64,000 nt of DNA, taken from NCBI RefSeq assembly GCF_008271695.1, contig NZ_VKKY01000002.1, forward strand, positions 1,054,001 through 1,118,000. Reading direction: 5' to 3'. The DNA is from Rufibacter hautae (GTDB lineage Bacteria > Bacteroidota > Bacteroidia > Cytophagales > Hymenobacteraceae). The position numbers and the translations under genes were made by a program. A model generated the notes under the pieces. That model was not told where the DNA came from, ran no database searches, and saw only the letters and a program-made list of their open reading frames with translations. Below are positions 34,821 to 44,230 of this stretch, one piece after another; within the stretch, counting starts at the first letter, position 1; every line of letters begins with the position of its first letter.

Positions 34821-35364
34821 GCGGATATTCTTCTACCACCGTGTAAATAGGATGCGGCGAGGCCAGCTGCGATTGCCAAAGGGCAAAGGATGCCACTGGG
34901 TACAAAATCTCCTCTGGCGGGGAAACAAGGGGTAGGTCTCTGGGCGCAGCGCCTTCTTTCTTAAAGCGGCAAAGCGTCACGTGCGGAATAAACTTCTCCT
35001 GTTTGGGGGGTGCGGGCGCCAGTGCTTGCGTTAAATCTTGGCTAAGGGCTGAAAATGCCTCGTTTTGGCTTAAACGTGCCCAAACCAGGCGTGGGGACCG
35101 GAGCTTGGGTCCGGGCTCCAATTGCTCCAGGGAAAGGGTAAAAGGGGCGTGCCGTTGTGCTACCTGCGCCAGCGTTTGCCTGATGTAGGTGTCTTCCGTA
35201 TAGGGCACGTTCCCGATGAAATACAGCGTTAGGTGCAGATTCTCTTCCGGTACCGCCCTGATGTTGGGGTCATGATAGGCTTCACGTGCTTGAACCAGGT
35301 AAGATTGTACCTTGGTCGGCAACTTGGCAGCCACAAATAATCTGATGTTGTCTTTCATGGTCAT
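34792..35364 (-). CDS. thpR: RNA 2',3'-cyclic phosphodiesterase ThpR
   Basis: This 190-aa 2H-family protein has both catalytic motifs, HLTLYFIG near residue 44 and HVTLCRFK near residue 127, and opens IRLFVAAKLP, standard for ThpR/LigT. It hydrolyses 2',3'-cyclic phosphates on RNA and can show 2'-5' ligase activity. Start: MTMKDNIR gives an alternative ATG two codons in (35358). Its 3' end overlaps the DUF3667 gene by 29 nt. Confidence 0.92.
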   Translation of the reverse strand: MTMKDNIRLFVAAKLPTKVQSYLVQAREAYHDPNIRAVPEENLHLTLYFIGNVPYTEDTYIRQTLAQVAQRHAPFTLSLEQLEPGPKLRSPRLVWARLSQNEAFSALSQDLTQALAPAPPKQEKFIPHVTLCRFKKEGAAPRDLPLVSPPEEILYPVASFALWQSQLASPHPIYTVVEEYPLNAQTLSLG

Positions 35365-35901
35365 AGGCGCAAGAACTGAAAACTAGACCCACCCCTTTAC
35401 GTTTGGCAAGGCAACTCCAGCCAGAAAATATTTTCAAAAAAGAATCTGTTGATAGACAAGTATTTAGCTGCTTTAGCCAGGAGTAACAAGATAATGCTTT
35501 AGGAATAAGCCTATTTTCTGCTGCTTGTCAACCTGCTTTATAAATCCTTCTGCAATGTGGTAAATTCTATACCTTAAGCCCTTTTTCTCTTCCTGTTTTG
35601 CAGTTCATCCTCTTTCAATCAGCCTAAAGTAGCTCATTATACCAAACTACATCTTGTTTCTGTTCTATCACAAACTTATTCTGTACTTAATCTTGCTTAA
35701 TATAAATTTTCATCAAGCACTTAGCTTAGGATCAGTGGATTAGGCCTATAATTAAAGTTTCAACTGGAATATTCCTGAAATTAACAATTATTTTAATTAT
35801 ATATTTTAAACTTAAAATCCAATCTTATATAGCTTGACGTAGATTTCGGGGTAAGGCTTACTGAGTAGTAAGTGATCTATATCACCTAACATTTCAAGCT
35901 T
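35365..35901. other. Long AT-rich divergent intergenic region
   Basis: 537 bp between leftward thpR and the rightward DUF4331 gene. It is strongly AT-rich, with no ORF or palindrome copy, and contains the short inverted repeat at 35857-35872 close to the DUF4331 start. Its length suggests a regulated promoter. Confidence 0.5.
35857..35872 (+). promoter_or_regulatory. Short perfect inverted repeat before the DUF4331 gene
   Basis: CTTACT (35857-35862) and AGTAAG (35867-35872) are separated by GAGT and end 29 nt before the ATG. It could be an operator or a 5'-UTR stem-loop. There is no direct evidence for either. Confidence 0.3.
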
Positions 35902-37998
35902 ATGAAAATTTTTACCGGATTAACACCTAAAATATGGGTAACCGGACTGGCCATTGCTGGTCTGTTTACGGTAGGGGTAACCAGTAATTACCTGGAATCC
36001 TCCAGCCACCGGGAGGCACCTATCATTGCCAACGACCCTCTCGCCGATAACACCGACGTGTACGCCTTCCGGAGCCCAACCAACCCGGAGAACATGGTCA
36101 TCATCGCGAACTATATCCCTTTCCAGCTGCCGCATGGTGGCCCCAACTATTATAACTTCGGGGAGGATATTGCCTATGACATTCACATTAAAAACAACGC
36201 CAGAACCACCAAAGACGACATCATCTACCGGTTTGAGTTCAAGAAACAGAACCAGGATCCTACCACCTTCTTTAAAATAAGGCTGGGCAAGGAAAACGAG
36301 AAAGCCACCTACACGGTGAAGAAAAGTATGGACGGCGGCTCTACCTGGGAAACCGTGCTAGGAATGGGCAAAGTGGCACCGTACAACGTAGGGCCCCGCT
36401 CCATTGAAGGCGCCGTGGGCCTCAACTCCAATTATGACGCCCTCATGAAAGCGTCCATCATGAAATTGTCTGATGATTCCAAAGTGTTCTGCGGACCTAT
36501 TGATGATCCGTTTTTTGTGGATGCGGGCGGCATATTTGATTTAGGCAACATCAGGGCCCAGGCGGCGCCAGATGGGTTGGCCAAACTGAACGTGCACACC
36601 ATCGCTATGGAAATCCCTTCTTACCGCTTGTCAGATTACAAGAGAAGCGTGAACCGGGCTTTCAACGTTCTGGATTCCAGGTTTGTGATTGGGGTTTGGG
36701 CTTCGGCCAGCCGCAAACAGATGACGGTTAGAAACACCAATGGAACCGTGACCAGCTCCGGAGATTACGTACAGGTTTCTCGCTTGGGTATGCCATTGAC
36801 CAACGAGGTAATCATTCCTATCGGACGTAAAGACGAGTGGAACGCCACGCCATCTACCATGGAGAACGGCAAGTATGATGAGTACTTCGTGAACCCAGAA
36901 CTGGCCTTGTACATGGATGATTCTCAATTCGGGGGTGCCGTACCGGGCTTTGCTCCGCTCAGAATCCAATCTAAGTCATTAGGTACTTATGACTTCCGGA
37001 ACGGAAAACCTGGTTTGTACCCACTTGTGGGAAACAGCGCGCTAAACGGAACTGCGTTAGACCCCAAATTATACGGCAATTATCTGCTTCGGCCTAACGC
37101 GCCACGCTCCGTGGACTTGCTGCCTATCTTCATGACCGGCGTACCTAACCTGGCCCCATATCAACTGGCAACCGGCAAAAACGGCAACCCACTGGCCAAA
37201 GGAAAACCATTCATCAACAACTTCCTGCCTACCTTTGGTGATATGCTGCGGGTGAACATGGCCGTTCCTGCCACCCCGCGTAACTCTCCAGATTTCAGCA
37301 GCCTGGGCTTGGTGCAAGCCGCAGTGCTGGGCTTAACGGATGCAAGGTTCAACACCAATACCAAACTTGAGTTCATCCCTAACATGGACGGTTTCCCTAA
37401 TGGCCGCCGTTTAGAGGATGACGTGACCCGCATTGAATTGCAGGCAGTGGGCGGTATAGTGCTGGCAGCTATTGGTTTGTGGTACGATGATTACATCCCG
37501 GGTAGCAGTTCTAGTCCGGTGACCACAGACCTTCTTGACGTGTATACCTTCACCACTGGCGTAGAGCAAAACGACAAACCGTTCCAGGCCATGTTCCCAT
37601 ATGTTGCCAAACCATGGGATGGCTTCTCTGAGGGTCATATCGCTATCAACTGTGACCTGAACGGCAATGCCAGACCTGCTTCCCTGAACATCCAGAATAC
37701 GAATGGCTTGGGATTGGCTGCGCCAGAAGTACTGCTGCAACGGGTAGAGAGCTATCCTAACCCTGCCCGTGACGTTACCACCTTCCGGTACAAAATAGGC
37801 CAACCTAGCGCTGTGAGTCTCCAGATTTACAATGAGGCTGGTGTGCTGGTGTCTGCTCCGTTGAAAAACGTGCAGAAAGCCTCTGGCGTGCATGAAACCG
37901 TGGTAGACGTGAAAAACCTGAAAAGCGGTCTGTATTTCGCCCGCATCCAAACCGGCGAAAACACCTTTGAGACCATCAAGTTCATTGTGACAAAGTAA
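35902..37998 (+). CDS. Secreted DUF4331 protein with type IX secretion C-terminal domain
   Basis: This 698-aa protein opens with a membrane-spanning leader (VTGLAIAGLFTVGVTSNYL) followed by SSSHREAPIIANDPLADNTD, the hallmark of DUF4331. The last ~75 residues (VESYPNPARDVTTFRY to the end, with SGLYFARIQTG) are a type A T9SS sorting domain, so it is exported across the outer membrane and probably anchored or released at the surface. A rho-independent terminator at 38011-38046 follows, and TPR and TonB-receptor genes come next on the same strand. Function unknown; the context suggests ligand capture for the receptor (inference). Confidence 0.92.
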   Translation: MKIFTGLTPKIWVTGLAIAGLFTVGVTSNYLESSSHREAPIIANDPLADNTDVYAFRSPTNPENMVIIANYIPFQLPHGGPNYYNFGEDIAYDIHIKNNARTTKDDIIYRFEFKKQNQDPTTFFKIRLGKENEKATYTVKKSMDGGSTWETVLGMGKVAPYNVGPRSIEGAVGLNSNYDALMKASIMKLSDDSKVFCGPIDDPFFVDAGGIFDLGNIRAQAAPDGLAKLNVHTIAMEIPSYRLSDYKRSVNRAFNVLDSRFVIGVWASASRKQMTVRNTNGTVTSSGDYVQVSRLGMPLTNEVIIPIGRKDEWNATPSTMENGKYDEYFVNPELALYMDDSQFGGAVPGFAPLRIQSKSLGTYDFRNGKPGLYPLVGNSALNGTALDPKLYGNYLLRPNAPRSVDLLPIFMTGVPNLAPYQLATGKNGNPLAKGKPFINNFLPTFGDMLRVNMAVPATPRNSPDFSSLGLVQAAVLGLTDARFNTNTKLEFIPNMDGFPNGRRLEDDVTRIELQAVGGIVLAAIGLWYDDYIPGSSSSPVTTDLLDVYTFTTGVEQNDKPFQAMFPYVAKPWDGFSEGHIAINCDLNGNARPASLNIQNTNGLGLAAPEVLLQRVESYPNPARDVTTFRYKIGQPSAVSLQIYNEAGVLVSAPLKNVQKASGVHETVVDVKNLKSGLYFARIQTGENTFETIKFIVTK

Positions 37999-38010
37999 CC
38001 TGTTGATCTA

Positions 38011-38046
38011 AGGCCGGTGCTGTAGGGCACCGGCCTTTATTTCTGT
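38011..38046 (+). terminator. Rho-independent terminator or attenuator after the DUF4331 gene
   Basis: A 10-bp stem, AGGCCGGTGC (38011-38020) and GCACCGGCCT (38027-38036), with a 6-nt loop is followed by a T-rich tract. Only 26 nt separate it from the next start, so it may tune expression of the downstream genes rather than end the operon fully. Confidence 0.8.
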
Positions 38047-38072
38047 TTTCCCATCATTTTACTGAAACCGGC

Positions 38073-39416
38073 ATGAAAAAAATCTACCTTTTTACCGCCA
38101 TTCTGGCTACCGCATTAGTGGTGACGTTCGGGTTCTTCCAGTATAACAAGTACCAGCAGGAACCGGCAATTCCGCAGTTGAAAGAACGGCACGGGCCTAT
38201 CTCTACCTCCAGCGAATGGCTCAACACCAAAGCCGCCATTGCCGGACTGCAGCGGAAATTGCGCGAGAAACCCAGGGACTACCGCAGCAAACTGCTCCTG
38301 GCGTTGGCCTACATGCAAGAGGCCCGGGTGACCGGTGACCACCCCTACTACTTTCCGGCAGCCTTGGAGTTGGTAGACGATATCCTGGACGCGGAACCCT
38401 CCGATGAGGTGTTGGTGTACGAGACCACCGTGGCCAAAGCCTCCATTCAGCTATCGCTCCATCAGTTTGAGAAAGCCCTGGAGACCGGCAAACAGGCAGT
38501 GGCCATGAACCCGCGGGGTGCGGCGGTGTACGGGGTGCTCTGTGACGCTAACGTGGAGTTGGGCAACTACGAAGAAGCCATCCGGATGGCCGACCAGATG
38601 ACGTCCCTCCGCCCTGACCTAAAATCCTATTCCCGCATTTCTTACCTACGCGAAATCCACGGGGATTTGCCGGGCGCTATTGAAGCCATGCAAGCCGCCG
38701 TGAAAGCTGGATTCCCGGGCCTGGAGCAAACTGCCTGGAGCCAGGTAACCCTGGGCACCCTGTATGAGAAAACCGGCGACCTTGCCCAAGCCGAGTACTA
38801 TTACCAACGCGCTTTGGCTGAATACAACCAGTATGCCTTCGCGCTGGGTGGTTTAGGCCGCATTGCGGTGAAAAGAGGCCAAAAACAGGAAGCCATGAAA
38901 TTATTCACCCAGGCCGCCAACACTCTGCCGGAGTTCTCCTTCCAGGAGGAATTGATACGTCTTTACCAAAAACAGGGCGAAAACGCCAAAGCCAAAGCCA
39001 CTTTGCGGGAGATGCTGGCGGGCATGGAAGAAGACCAGGAGGCCGGGCATAACATGGACCTGGAACTGGCCAATATTTATATGGAGCTGCAGAAAGATTA
39101 CTCCAAAGCCCTGAAATATGCACTCAAAGAATACGAAAGAAGACCCAACAACATTGACGTCAATAAAACGCTGGCCAACATCTACTACCACCAACAGAAC
39201 TACGCCAAAGCTGCCGCGCACATCCAGAAGGCTAACCGTACCCAAAGCCAGAACGCTGACTTACTTTGCCTCCATGGTCTGATTGACTACCGTCTGGGCA
39301 AAATGGCCGCCGGGCAAAGCCTCATCAAAAAATCATTCACCATTAATCCGTTCCAGAATACGGCGCTCAGCACCGAAGGGAAAAGCCTGTTGGTTTCTTC
39401 ATTGTCTAAATTATAA
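38073..39416 (+). CDS. Tetratricopeptide-repeat protein with N-terminal membrane anchor
   Basis: This 447-aa protein has an N-terminal hydrophobic segment (IYLFTAILATALVVTFGFF) that is a signal anchor or leader, then successive TPR units. Examples are LLLALAYMQEARVTGDHPYY, TLGTLYEKTGDLAQAEYYYQ and ALGGLGRIAVKRGQKQEAMK, with the W-LG-Y-A-P spacing. It would act as a periplasmic or membrane-attached scaffold. It lies 11 nt before the TonB receptor, so they are one transcriptional unit. Confidence 0.88.
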   Translation: MKKIYLFTAILATALVVTFGFFQYNKYQQEPAIPQLKERHGPISTSSEWLNTKAAIAGLQRKLREKPRDYRSKLLLALAYMQEARVTGDHPYYFPAALELVDDILDAEPSDEVLVYETTVAKASIQLSLHQFEKALETGKQAVAMNPRGAAVYGVLCDANVELGNYEEAIRMADQMTSLRPDLKSYSRISYLREIHGDLPGAIEAMQAAVKAGFPGLEQTAWSQVTLGTLYEKTGDLAQAEYYYQRALAEYNQYAFALGGLGRIAVKRGQKQEAMKLFTQAANTLPEFSFQEELIRLYQKQGENAKAKATLREMLAGMEEDQEAGHNMDLELANIYMELQKDYSKALKYALKEYERRPNNIDVNKTLANIYYHQQNYAKAAAHIQKANRTQSQNADLLCLHGLIDYRLGKMAAGQSLIKKSFTINPFQNTALSTEGKSLLVSSLSKL

Positions 39417-39427
39417 GAACTTCGGGC

Positions 39428-41701
39428 ATGAAAAAACTTTGGTTGCTCCTGCTGCTCTGCTTTCATTTGGTAGAGGTGGCGCATGGCCACGAGGCTTCCA
39501 TCAAAGGGGTGGTGTACAACAAAGGCACCAATACTCCCCTTGAAGGTGCCGTGGTGTCTATCCCCCTGCTGGAAAAAATCTCCGTGACGGATCGGTTCGG
39601 GAAATATGCCTTCCATAACCTGCAGGCCGGCGAGTACGAGTTGCGCATCTCCTACCTGGGCTTTGAGCAGGAAACCAAAACGGTGGCCGTGCACACCAAC
39701 GCCCCTGCCCTCCTGACTTCCCACCTGGAAACCAGCAACCTGGAGCTGCAGGAAGTATCTGTGGCGGCCAAGCGGGAAAACCCGCTTCACCTGATCAGCG
39801 CCGTGGATGCCCAGTTGCGGCCCATCCAAAATGCTCAGGAGATGCTGCGCATGGTACCAGGTTTGGTGATTGCCCAGCACGCGGGCGGCGGCAAAGCCGA
39901 ACAGATCTTTCTACGCGGTTTTGACATTGACCACGGAACCGACATCAGCTTGACCGCCGACGGAATGCCCGTGAACATGGTCTCGCACGCGCACGGCCAG
40001 GGCTACTCAGACTTGCATTTCCTTATCCCGGAAACCATTGAAACCGTTGATTTCGGGAAAGGGCCTTATTATGCTGAGAAAGGCAACTTCGCCACTGCTG
40101 GCTACGCCGATTTCAGGACCAAAAGTGTGCTGGACCAAAGCATGCTCAAAGTGGAGGCCGGTCGGTTTGATACCTACCGCGCCGTGGGCATGGTGAACCT
40201 GCTGGGTCAGAGAGCCCGGGCCAACCAGCAGAACGCCTACCTGGCCTCAGAGTACTTGTTCAATAACGGCTACTTTGAATCGCCGCAGGGATTGATCCGG
40301 TTCAACGTGCTGGGCCGCTACCAGGGCATTTTCAACAACAACACCATCTTTACGGCTTCATTGTCCGCGTTCAAAAGCAACTGGGATGCCTCGGGGCAGA
40401 TACCAGAGCGAGCTGTGGCCGATGGCCGCATCGGGCGGTTTGGCGCCATTGACGATACGGAGGGCGGCTACACCTCTCGCTACAATGCCAACTTCACGCT
40501 GGACAAAACCTTAAGCAACGGTGCCCTTTTGAAGAACCAGGCCTACGCCGTGAAGTACGGGTTTGAGCTGTACTCCAATTTTACCTTTTTCCTCAACGAC
40601 CCTGAAAACGGCGACCAGATCAGGCAGAAAGAAAACCGGATGATCTACGGGTACCAAAGTAGTTACGAGCAGAACCTATCCTTCCTGGGTTTTCCGCTGC
40701 GGCACAAAATGGGCGCGGGTTTCCGGTATGATGATATCAGGGGTTCTGAGTTGTCCCGCACCAAGAACCGGACTACTACCCTCTCCCAGGTTCAGAAAGG
40801 CGACATTGACGAGCTGAATGCATTTACCTACCTGAGCGAGACCTGGGAACTGACTTCCCGCTTTACTGTGAACGCAGCCCTCCGCGCCGACCGCATCTTT
40901 TTCACTTACAGAAGTGCCTTAGTGGGGGAAGGAACACCAGCCGTGCAGAAAAACGCACAGAACCGCTTCAGTTCTAAGCTGAACCTCACCTATGCCGTGT
41001 CACCGGTGATGCAGGTGTACCTCAATTCCGGTATGGGCTACCACTCCAATGACACGCGCGTCTCGGCGGGTTCCAGCGGCAGAGCGGCTTTACCCGCTGC
41101 CAGGGGCACCGACTTGGGCTTGACGTTTAAACCGGCTAACCGCTGGTTCCTGAATACCGCCGTATGGTTCCTGGACTTAGACCAGGAGTTGGTGTATGTG
41201 GGCGATGAAGGCGTGGTGGAACCCTCGGGTAAATCGCGCCGATATGGGTTGGATGTTTCGGTGCGGGGCCAGTTAACCGATTACCTGTACCTGGATACGG
41301 ATCTGAACCTAGCCAAACCCCGCGCCCGCGAGGAGGAAAAAGGCAATGATTACATTCCGCTGGCTCCTACCATCACCAGCACCGGCGGCCTGAGTTTTCA
41401 AAACAAGAAAGGCTGGAAAGCTAGCATGCGCTACCGCTTTGTAGGTGACCGCGCCGCCAACGAGGACTACAGCCTAACCGCTGATGGTTATTTCCTGCTG
41501 GATGCCGTGGCCAGTTACACCTTTAAGAACCTGGAATTCAAGCTCAGCGGCGAAAACCTGTTGAACAGCAACTGGAAAGAGGCGCAGTTTGAAACCGAGT
41601 CACGGCTGGCCAATGAAGTAGACCCTGTTTCTGAAATCCACTTTACGCCCGGTACGCCATTCTTCCTCAAACTCGGCGTTTCGTATACCTTCGGCTTATA
41701 A
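39428..41701 (+). CDS. TonB-dependent receptor with carboxypeptidase-regulatory N-domain
   Basis: This 757-aa outer-membrane receptor has a signal peptide (MKKLWLLLLLCFHLVEV), a CarboxypepD_reg-like domain (ASIKGVVYNKGTNTPLEGAV to ~110), a plug domain, and a ~22-strand barrel ending FFLKLGVSYTFGL. The plug has a histidine-rich loop (GFDIDHGTDISLTADGMPV, then SHAHGQGYSDLHFL), which could bind metal or a metal complex. The substrate is not known. It is co-oriented with the TPR and DUF4331 genes and followed by an AraC regulator. Confidence 0.9.
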   Translation: MKKLWLLLLLCFHLVEVAHGHEASIKGVVYNKGTNTPLEGAVVSIPLLEKISVTDRFGKYAFHNLQAGEYELRISYLGFEQETKTVAVHTNAPALLTSHLETSNLELQEVSVAAKRENPLHLISAVDAQLRPIQNAQEMLRMVPGLVIAQHAGGGKAEQIFLRGFDIDHGTDISLTADGMPVNMVSHAHGQGYSDLHFLIPETIETVDFGKGPYYAEKGNFATAGYADFRTKSVLDQSMLKVEAGRFDTYRAVGMVNLLGQRARANQQNAYLASEYLFNNGYFESPQGLIRFNVLGRYQGIFNNNTIFTASLSAFKSNWDASGQIPERAVADGRIGRFGAIDDTEGGYTSRYNANFTLDKTLSNGALLKNQAYAVKYGFELYSNFTFFLNDPENGDQIRQKENRMIYGYQSSYEQNLSFLGFPLRHKMGAGFRYDDIRGSELSRTKNRTTTLSQVQKGDIDELNAFTYLSETWELTSRFTVNAALRADRIFFTYRSALVGEGTPAVQKNAQNRFSSKLNLTYAVSPVMQVYLNSGMGYHSNDTRVSAGSSGRAALPAARGTDLGLTFKPANRWFLNTAVWFLDLDQELVYVGDEGVVEPSGKSRRYGLDVSVRGQLTDYLYLDTDLNLAKPRAREEEKGNDYIPLAPTITSTGGLSFQNKKGWKASMRYRFVGDRAANEDYSLTADGYFLLDAVASYTFKNLEFKLSGENLLNSNWKEAQFETESRLANEVDPVSEIHFTPGTPFFLKLGVSYTFGL

Positions 41702-41720
41702 GTCAACGGCTTCTCATAAG

Positions 41721-41760
41721 CTGTTTCGGAGCTGTTTTGCTGAAAACGGCTCCGAAACAG
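41721..41760. repeat. Dispersed palindrome copy 17, strong hairpin
   Basis: CTGTTTCGGAGC (41721-41732) pairs perfectly with GCTCCGAAACAG (41749-41760). The arm sequence differs from consensus but both arms changed together. It lies 20 nt after the TonB receptor stop and probably terminates it. Confidence 0.8.
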
Positions 41761-41830
41761 AACCTTTCCGTTTCTACCCAATAGGAAACCTAAGCGCCAA
41801 CTCTTAGAACAATCTGGTAAGAAGTAGCGG

Positions 41831-42778
41831 ATGAACGGAAACCTGGCTAGCTTTGGACCGTCAATCATAAGGTACCAGACAGAAGCAGGATTGGAAAACA
41901 TCAGATTTCATAAAACCCAGTGCGGAGTTGAGCTGTTACTTAATGTAGGCGCTGGCCATGAACTGCAGCAGATTAGCCCCAGTTTCAACGTCCATGATTC
42001 TGGCGTGTACACCACCGACTCCTTTGAAATCTACTTTTTCAAGAAGGCCAGCGGCTACGTGGTCCTTAACCAGCGCAAGATTCAGGTAAGGGACAATACG
42101 GTTCTGTTTATGTCCCCTTTTCAGAAAAGGCAGTGGGAACTGGATAAGGGTCCGTTGGATTACACCTTTCTTATCTTTCAGGAAGACTTTCTGAATGACT
42201 TCTTCGCCGACAAATTGTTCACGTACCGTCTGCTCTACTTTTACCAATTGGATTATCCGCTTGACCTGGCGGTGCAAAAGGAGGAGTTGGAGAGCCTCTG
42301 CGGAAAACTGACCGAGATCAAATCAGAGCTTGTGCGGCCCAAAGTGGACAGTGAGCACCTTGTACGGTCACTGCTGTACTATATCCTCCTGAAACTGAAC
42401 CGGCAGTATGCCACCCAGAACAACCTGCCGCTGGAGAAACCCGAGCACAACTACGCCTTCCAGTTCAAGAAACTGATTGAACAGCACGTAAAGGAAAAGC
42501 AGCGGATAGATGAATATGTGGCCCTCCTAGGCATCAGCCGGATTACGTTGAACAAAGCGGTGCAAGCACAATTCCATGTCACGGCCACGCATCTACTGAA
42601 ACAAAGGCTGGTGTTCGAGATCAAAAACTACCTGATCCATGCCGAACTGAAGGTCAATGAAATCGCCCAGGTTCTTCACTTCTCAGAACCCAACCACCTG
42701 ATGCGGTTCTTCAAGGCGCAGACTGGTCTTACCACCTCCCAGTTCCTGGCAGATTATCAAAATGGTACCATTGCCTAA
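41831..42778 (+). CDS. AraC-family transcriptional regulator
   Basis: This 315-aa protein has an N-terminal sensing region with a cupin-like stretch (FEIYFFKKASGYVVLNQRKI, VLFMSPFQKRQWEL) and a C-terminal pair of AraC helix-turn-helices (VALLGISRITLNKAVQAQF and VNEIAQVLHFSEPNHLMRFF). It sits between the TonB receptor and a secreted MBL protein on the same strand and may control either. The effector is unknown. Confidence 0.9.
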   Translation: MNGNLASFGPSIIRYQTEAGLENIRFHKTQCGVELLLNVGAGHELQQISPSFNVHDSGVYTTDSFEIYFFKKASGYVVLNQRKIQVRDNTVLFMSPFQKRQWELDKGPLDYTFLIFQEDFLNDFFADKLFTYRLLYFYQLDYPLDLAVQKEELESLCGKLTEIKSELVRPKVDSEHLVRSLLYYILLKLNRQYATQNNLPLEKPEHNYAFQFKKLIEQHVKEKQRIDEYVALLGISRITLNKAVQAQFHVTATHLLKQRLVFEIKNYLIHAELKVNEIAQVLHFSEPNHLMRFFKAQTGLTTSQFLADYQNGTIA

Positions 42779-42891
42779 CGCTTTGGTAGGAGTACCTCCT
42801 TTTCTTTTCCGGACCTTTGCCCTGCGTTCTTCCTCTCTTACTTATGAATGCCAGAGGGGTGAAACGCAATCAGTCACCAAAAAGAAAAGAA

Positions 42892-43725
42892 ATGAAAAAA
42901 GTACTTCTAGCAGTAGCGTTCACCTTAACGGCTACCTTCTCCTTTGCCCAAGGCAAAACAAACACCAAAGCCAGTCTTCAGCTAATTAGAAATGCTACCA
43001 TAGTTCTGGAGTATGCCGGGCATAAAATCCTGGTAGACCCTATGTTGTCGCCGAAAGGAACCATTGAATCTTGGGGAGGGGTGGAAAGAAACCCTACGGT
43101 GGAATTGAAAATGCCCGTGAGCGACATCACCAACAATCTGGATCTAGTTATGGTGACGCATAGCCACGCAGATCACTTTGATGAAGCCGCCAGCAAAGCC
43201 CTTCCTAAAACCATTGCCTTGATGTACCAGCCCTCTGACAAGGACTTCTTTGCCAAGGAAGGATTCACCAACGCAACGGCCGTGGAAGACAACCACACCT
43301 GGAAGAACCTCAACATCCATCGGGTAGCGGCCCAGCATGGCACCGGCGAAGTTTTGAAGATGATGGGCAAAACCTCTGGGTATGTGCTGCAAGCCAAAAA
43401 TCTGCCTACCGTCTATGTGGTGGGCGATGCCATCTGGACAGAGGAAATCAAAAAGACTATCAAAACCTATAAGCCTGACTATATCATTGTCAACTCCGGT
43501 GGGGCTGTCATGAAGGGATTTGAGCAAACGCCCATCCTCATGGAGGAAGAGCAAACCATGGCCCTGATACGGGAAAGCGGCAAAGCGAAAGTTATTGCCG
43601 TCCATATGAATGCCCTGGACCATTGCCGCACCACCAGAGCCTCCCTTCGGAAGAAAGCCGATGAGTTGAAGATCAGCCCTAAAAAACTGCTGATACCGCA
43701 GGATGGAGAAACCATTGTTCTGTAA
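42892..43725 (+). CDS. Secreted MBL-fold (UlaG-like) metallo-hydrolase
   Basis: This 277-aa protein starts MKKVLLAVAFTLTATFSFAQ, a cleavable signal peptide; upstream in-frame codons are rejected for that reason. The metal site HSHADHFDE fits H-x-H-x-D-H. The opening LQLIRNATIVLEYAGHKILV and the following DPMLSPKG resemble the UlaG/lactonase-like branch. Export to the periplasm is unusual for UlaG itself, which is cytoplasmic. The substrate is unknown. A hairpin follows at 43761. Confidence 0.88.
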   Translation: MKKVLLAVAFTLTATFSFAQGKTNTKASLQLIRNATIVLEYAGHKILVDPMLSPKGTIESWGGVERNPTVELKMPVSDITNNLDLVMVTHSHADHFDEAASKALPKTIALMYQPSDKDFFAKEGFTNATAVEDNHTWKNLNIHRVAAQHGTGEVLKMMGKTSGYVLQAKNLPTVYVVGDAIWTEEIKKTIKTYKPDYIIVNSGGAVMKGFEQTPILMEEEQTMALIRESGKAKVIAVHMNALDHCRTTRASLRKKADELKISPKKLLIPQDGETIVL

Positions 43726-43760
43726 AGCGCAAGATCACTAGCGAGATATTGTTTACAGCG

Positions 43761-43803
43761 GAGGCTGATGAAGGCACTGGTTTCGGTGGCTTTCATCAGC
43801 CTC
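43761..43803 (+). terminator. Terminator-like hairpin after the secreted MBL gene
   Basis: A 12-bp perfect stem, GAGGCTGATGAA (43761-43772) and TTCATCAGCCTC (43792-43803). The T run after it is weak. Confidence 0.55.
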
Positions 43804-43903
43804 CTTGCGTTTCCGGCACCTGAGGTTTGTGCGGGGCTTTCTCAACTACTCCCTTCGGCTACCGTAGAAAGAGAACCCTTTTGGGAAAACACTCACTAAA
43901 CGG

Positions 43904-44137
43904 ATGCACACCATGGAACAGAATGATAAAGAACAGGATCCAAATCCTACCACCGGCAAAAAGAGCGAAGCAGATCCTAATGCCACCTACCATTTAGACA
44001 GCGAAGAACTGAGAAACAGCCCTTCGTCTTCTATCTATGATGCAGGCTCCTCGGGGAACACTGGCCACGAAGGTTTCCTTTCCCGCCAGGACGAGGACGA
44101 CCTGAAAAGCAGATCGAACGAACCGGAGAACAGATAA
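43904..44137 (+). CDS. Small hydrophilic hypothetical protein, 77 aa
   Basis: A Glu/Asp/Ser/Asn-rich, probably disordered protein with no hydrophobic segment. An ATG at 43913 (MEQNDKEQDPN) is a possible alternative start. A palindromic terminator follows at 44167-44230, which supports real transcription. I do not recognise a family. Confidence 0.6.
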   Translation: MHTMEQNDKEQDPNPTTGKKSEADPNATYHLDSEELRNSPSSSIYDAGSSGNTGHEGFLSRQDEDDLKSRSNEPENR

Positions 44138-44166
44138 TTAATCTCCGCCGGAAGTGGAGTTTTGGG

Positions 44167-44230
44167 TAAGTACCTAATGAACCGAGGAAGCAACTAAAAG
44201 GCTTTAGGTGAAGTAGGTACTTATTTTTTT
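44167..44230 (+). terminator. Inverted repeat with T tract
   Basis: TAAGTACCTA (44167-44176) and TAGGTACTTA (44214-44223) are perfect complements with a 37-nt loop, followed directly by seven Ts. It could end the small gene upstream, or, since AAGTACC/GGTACTT half-sites precede a QorB-like gene, serve as an operator pair. Confidence 0.5.
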
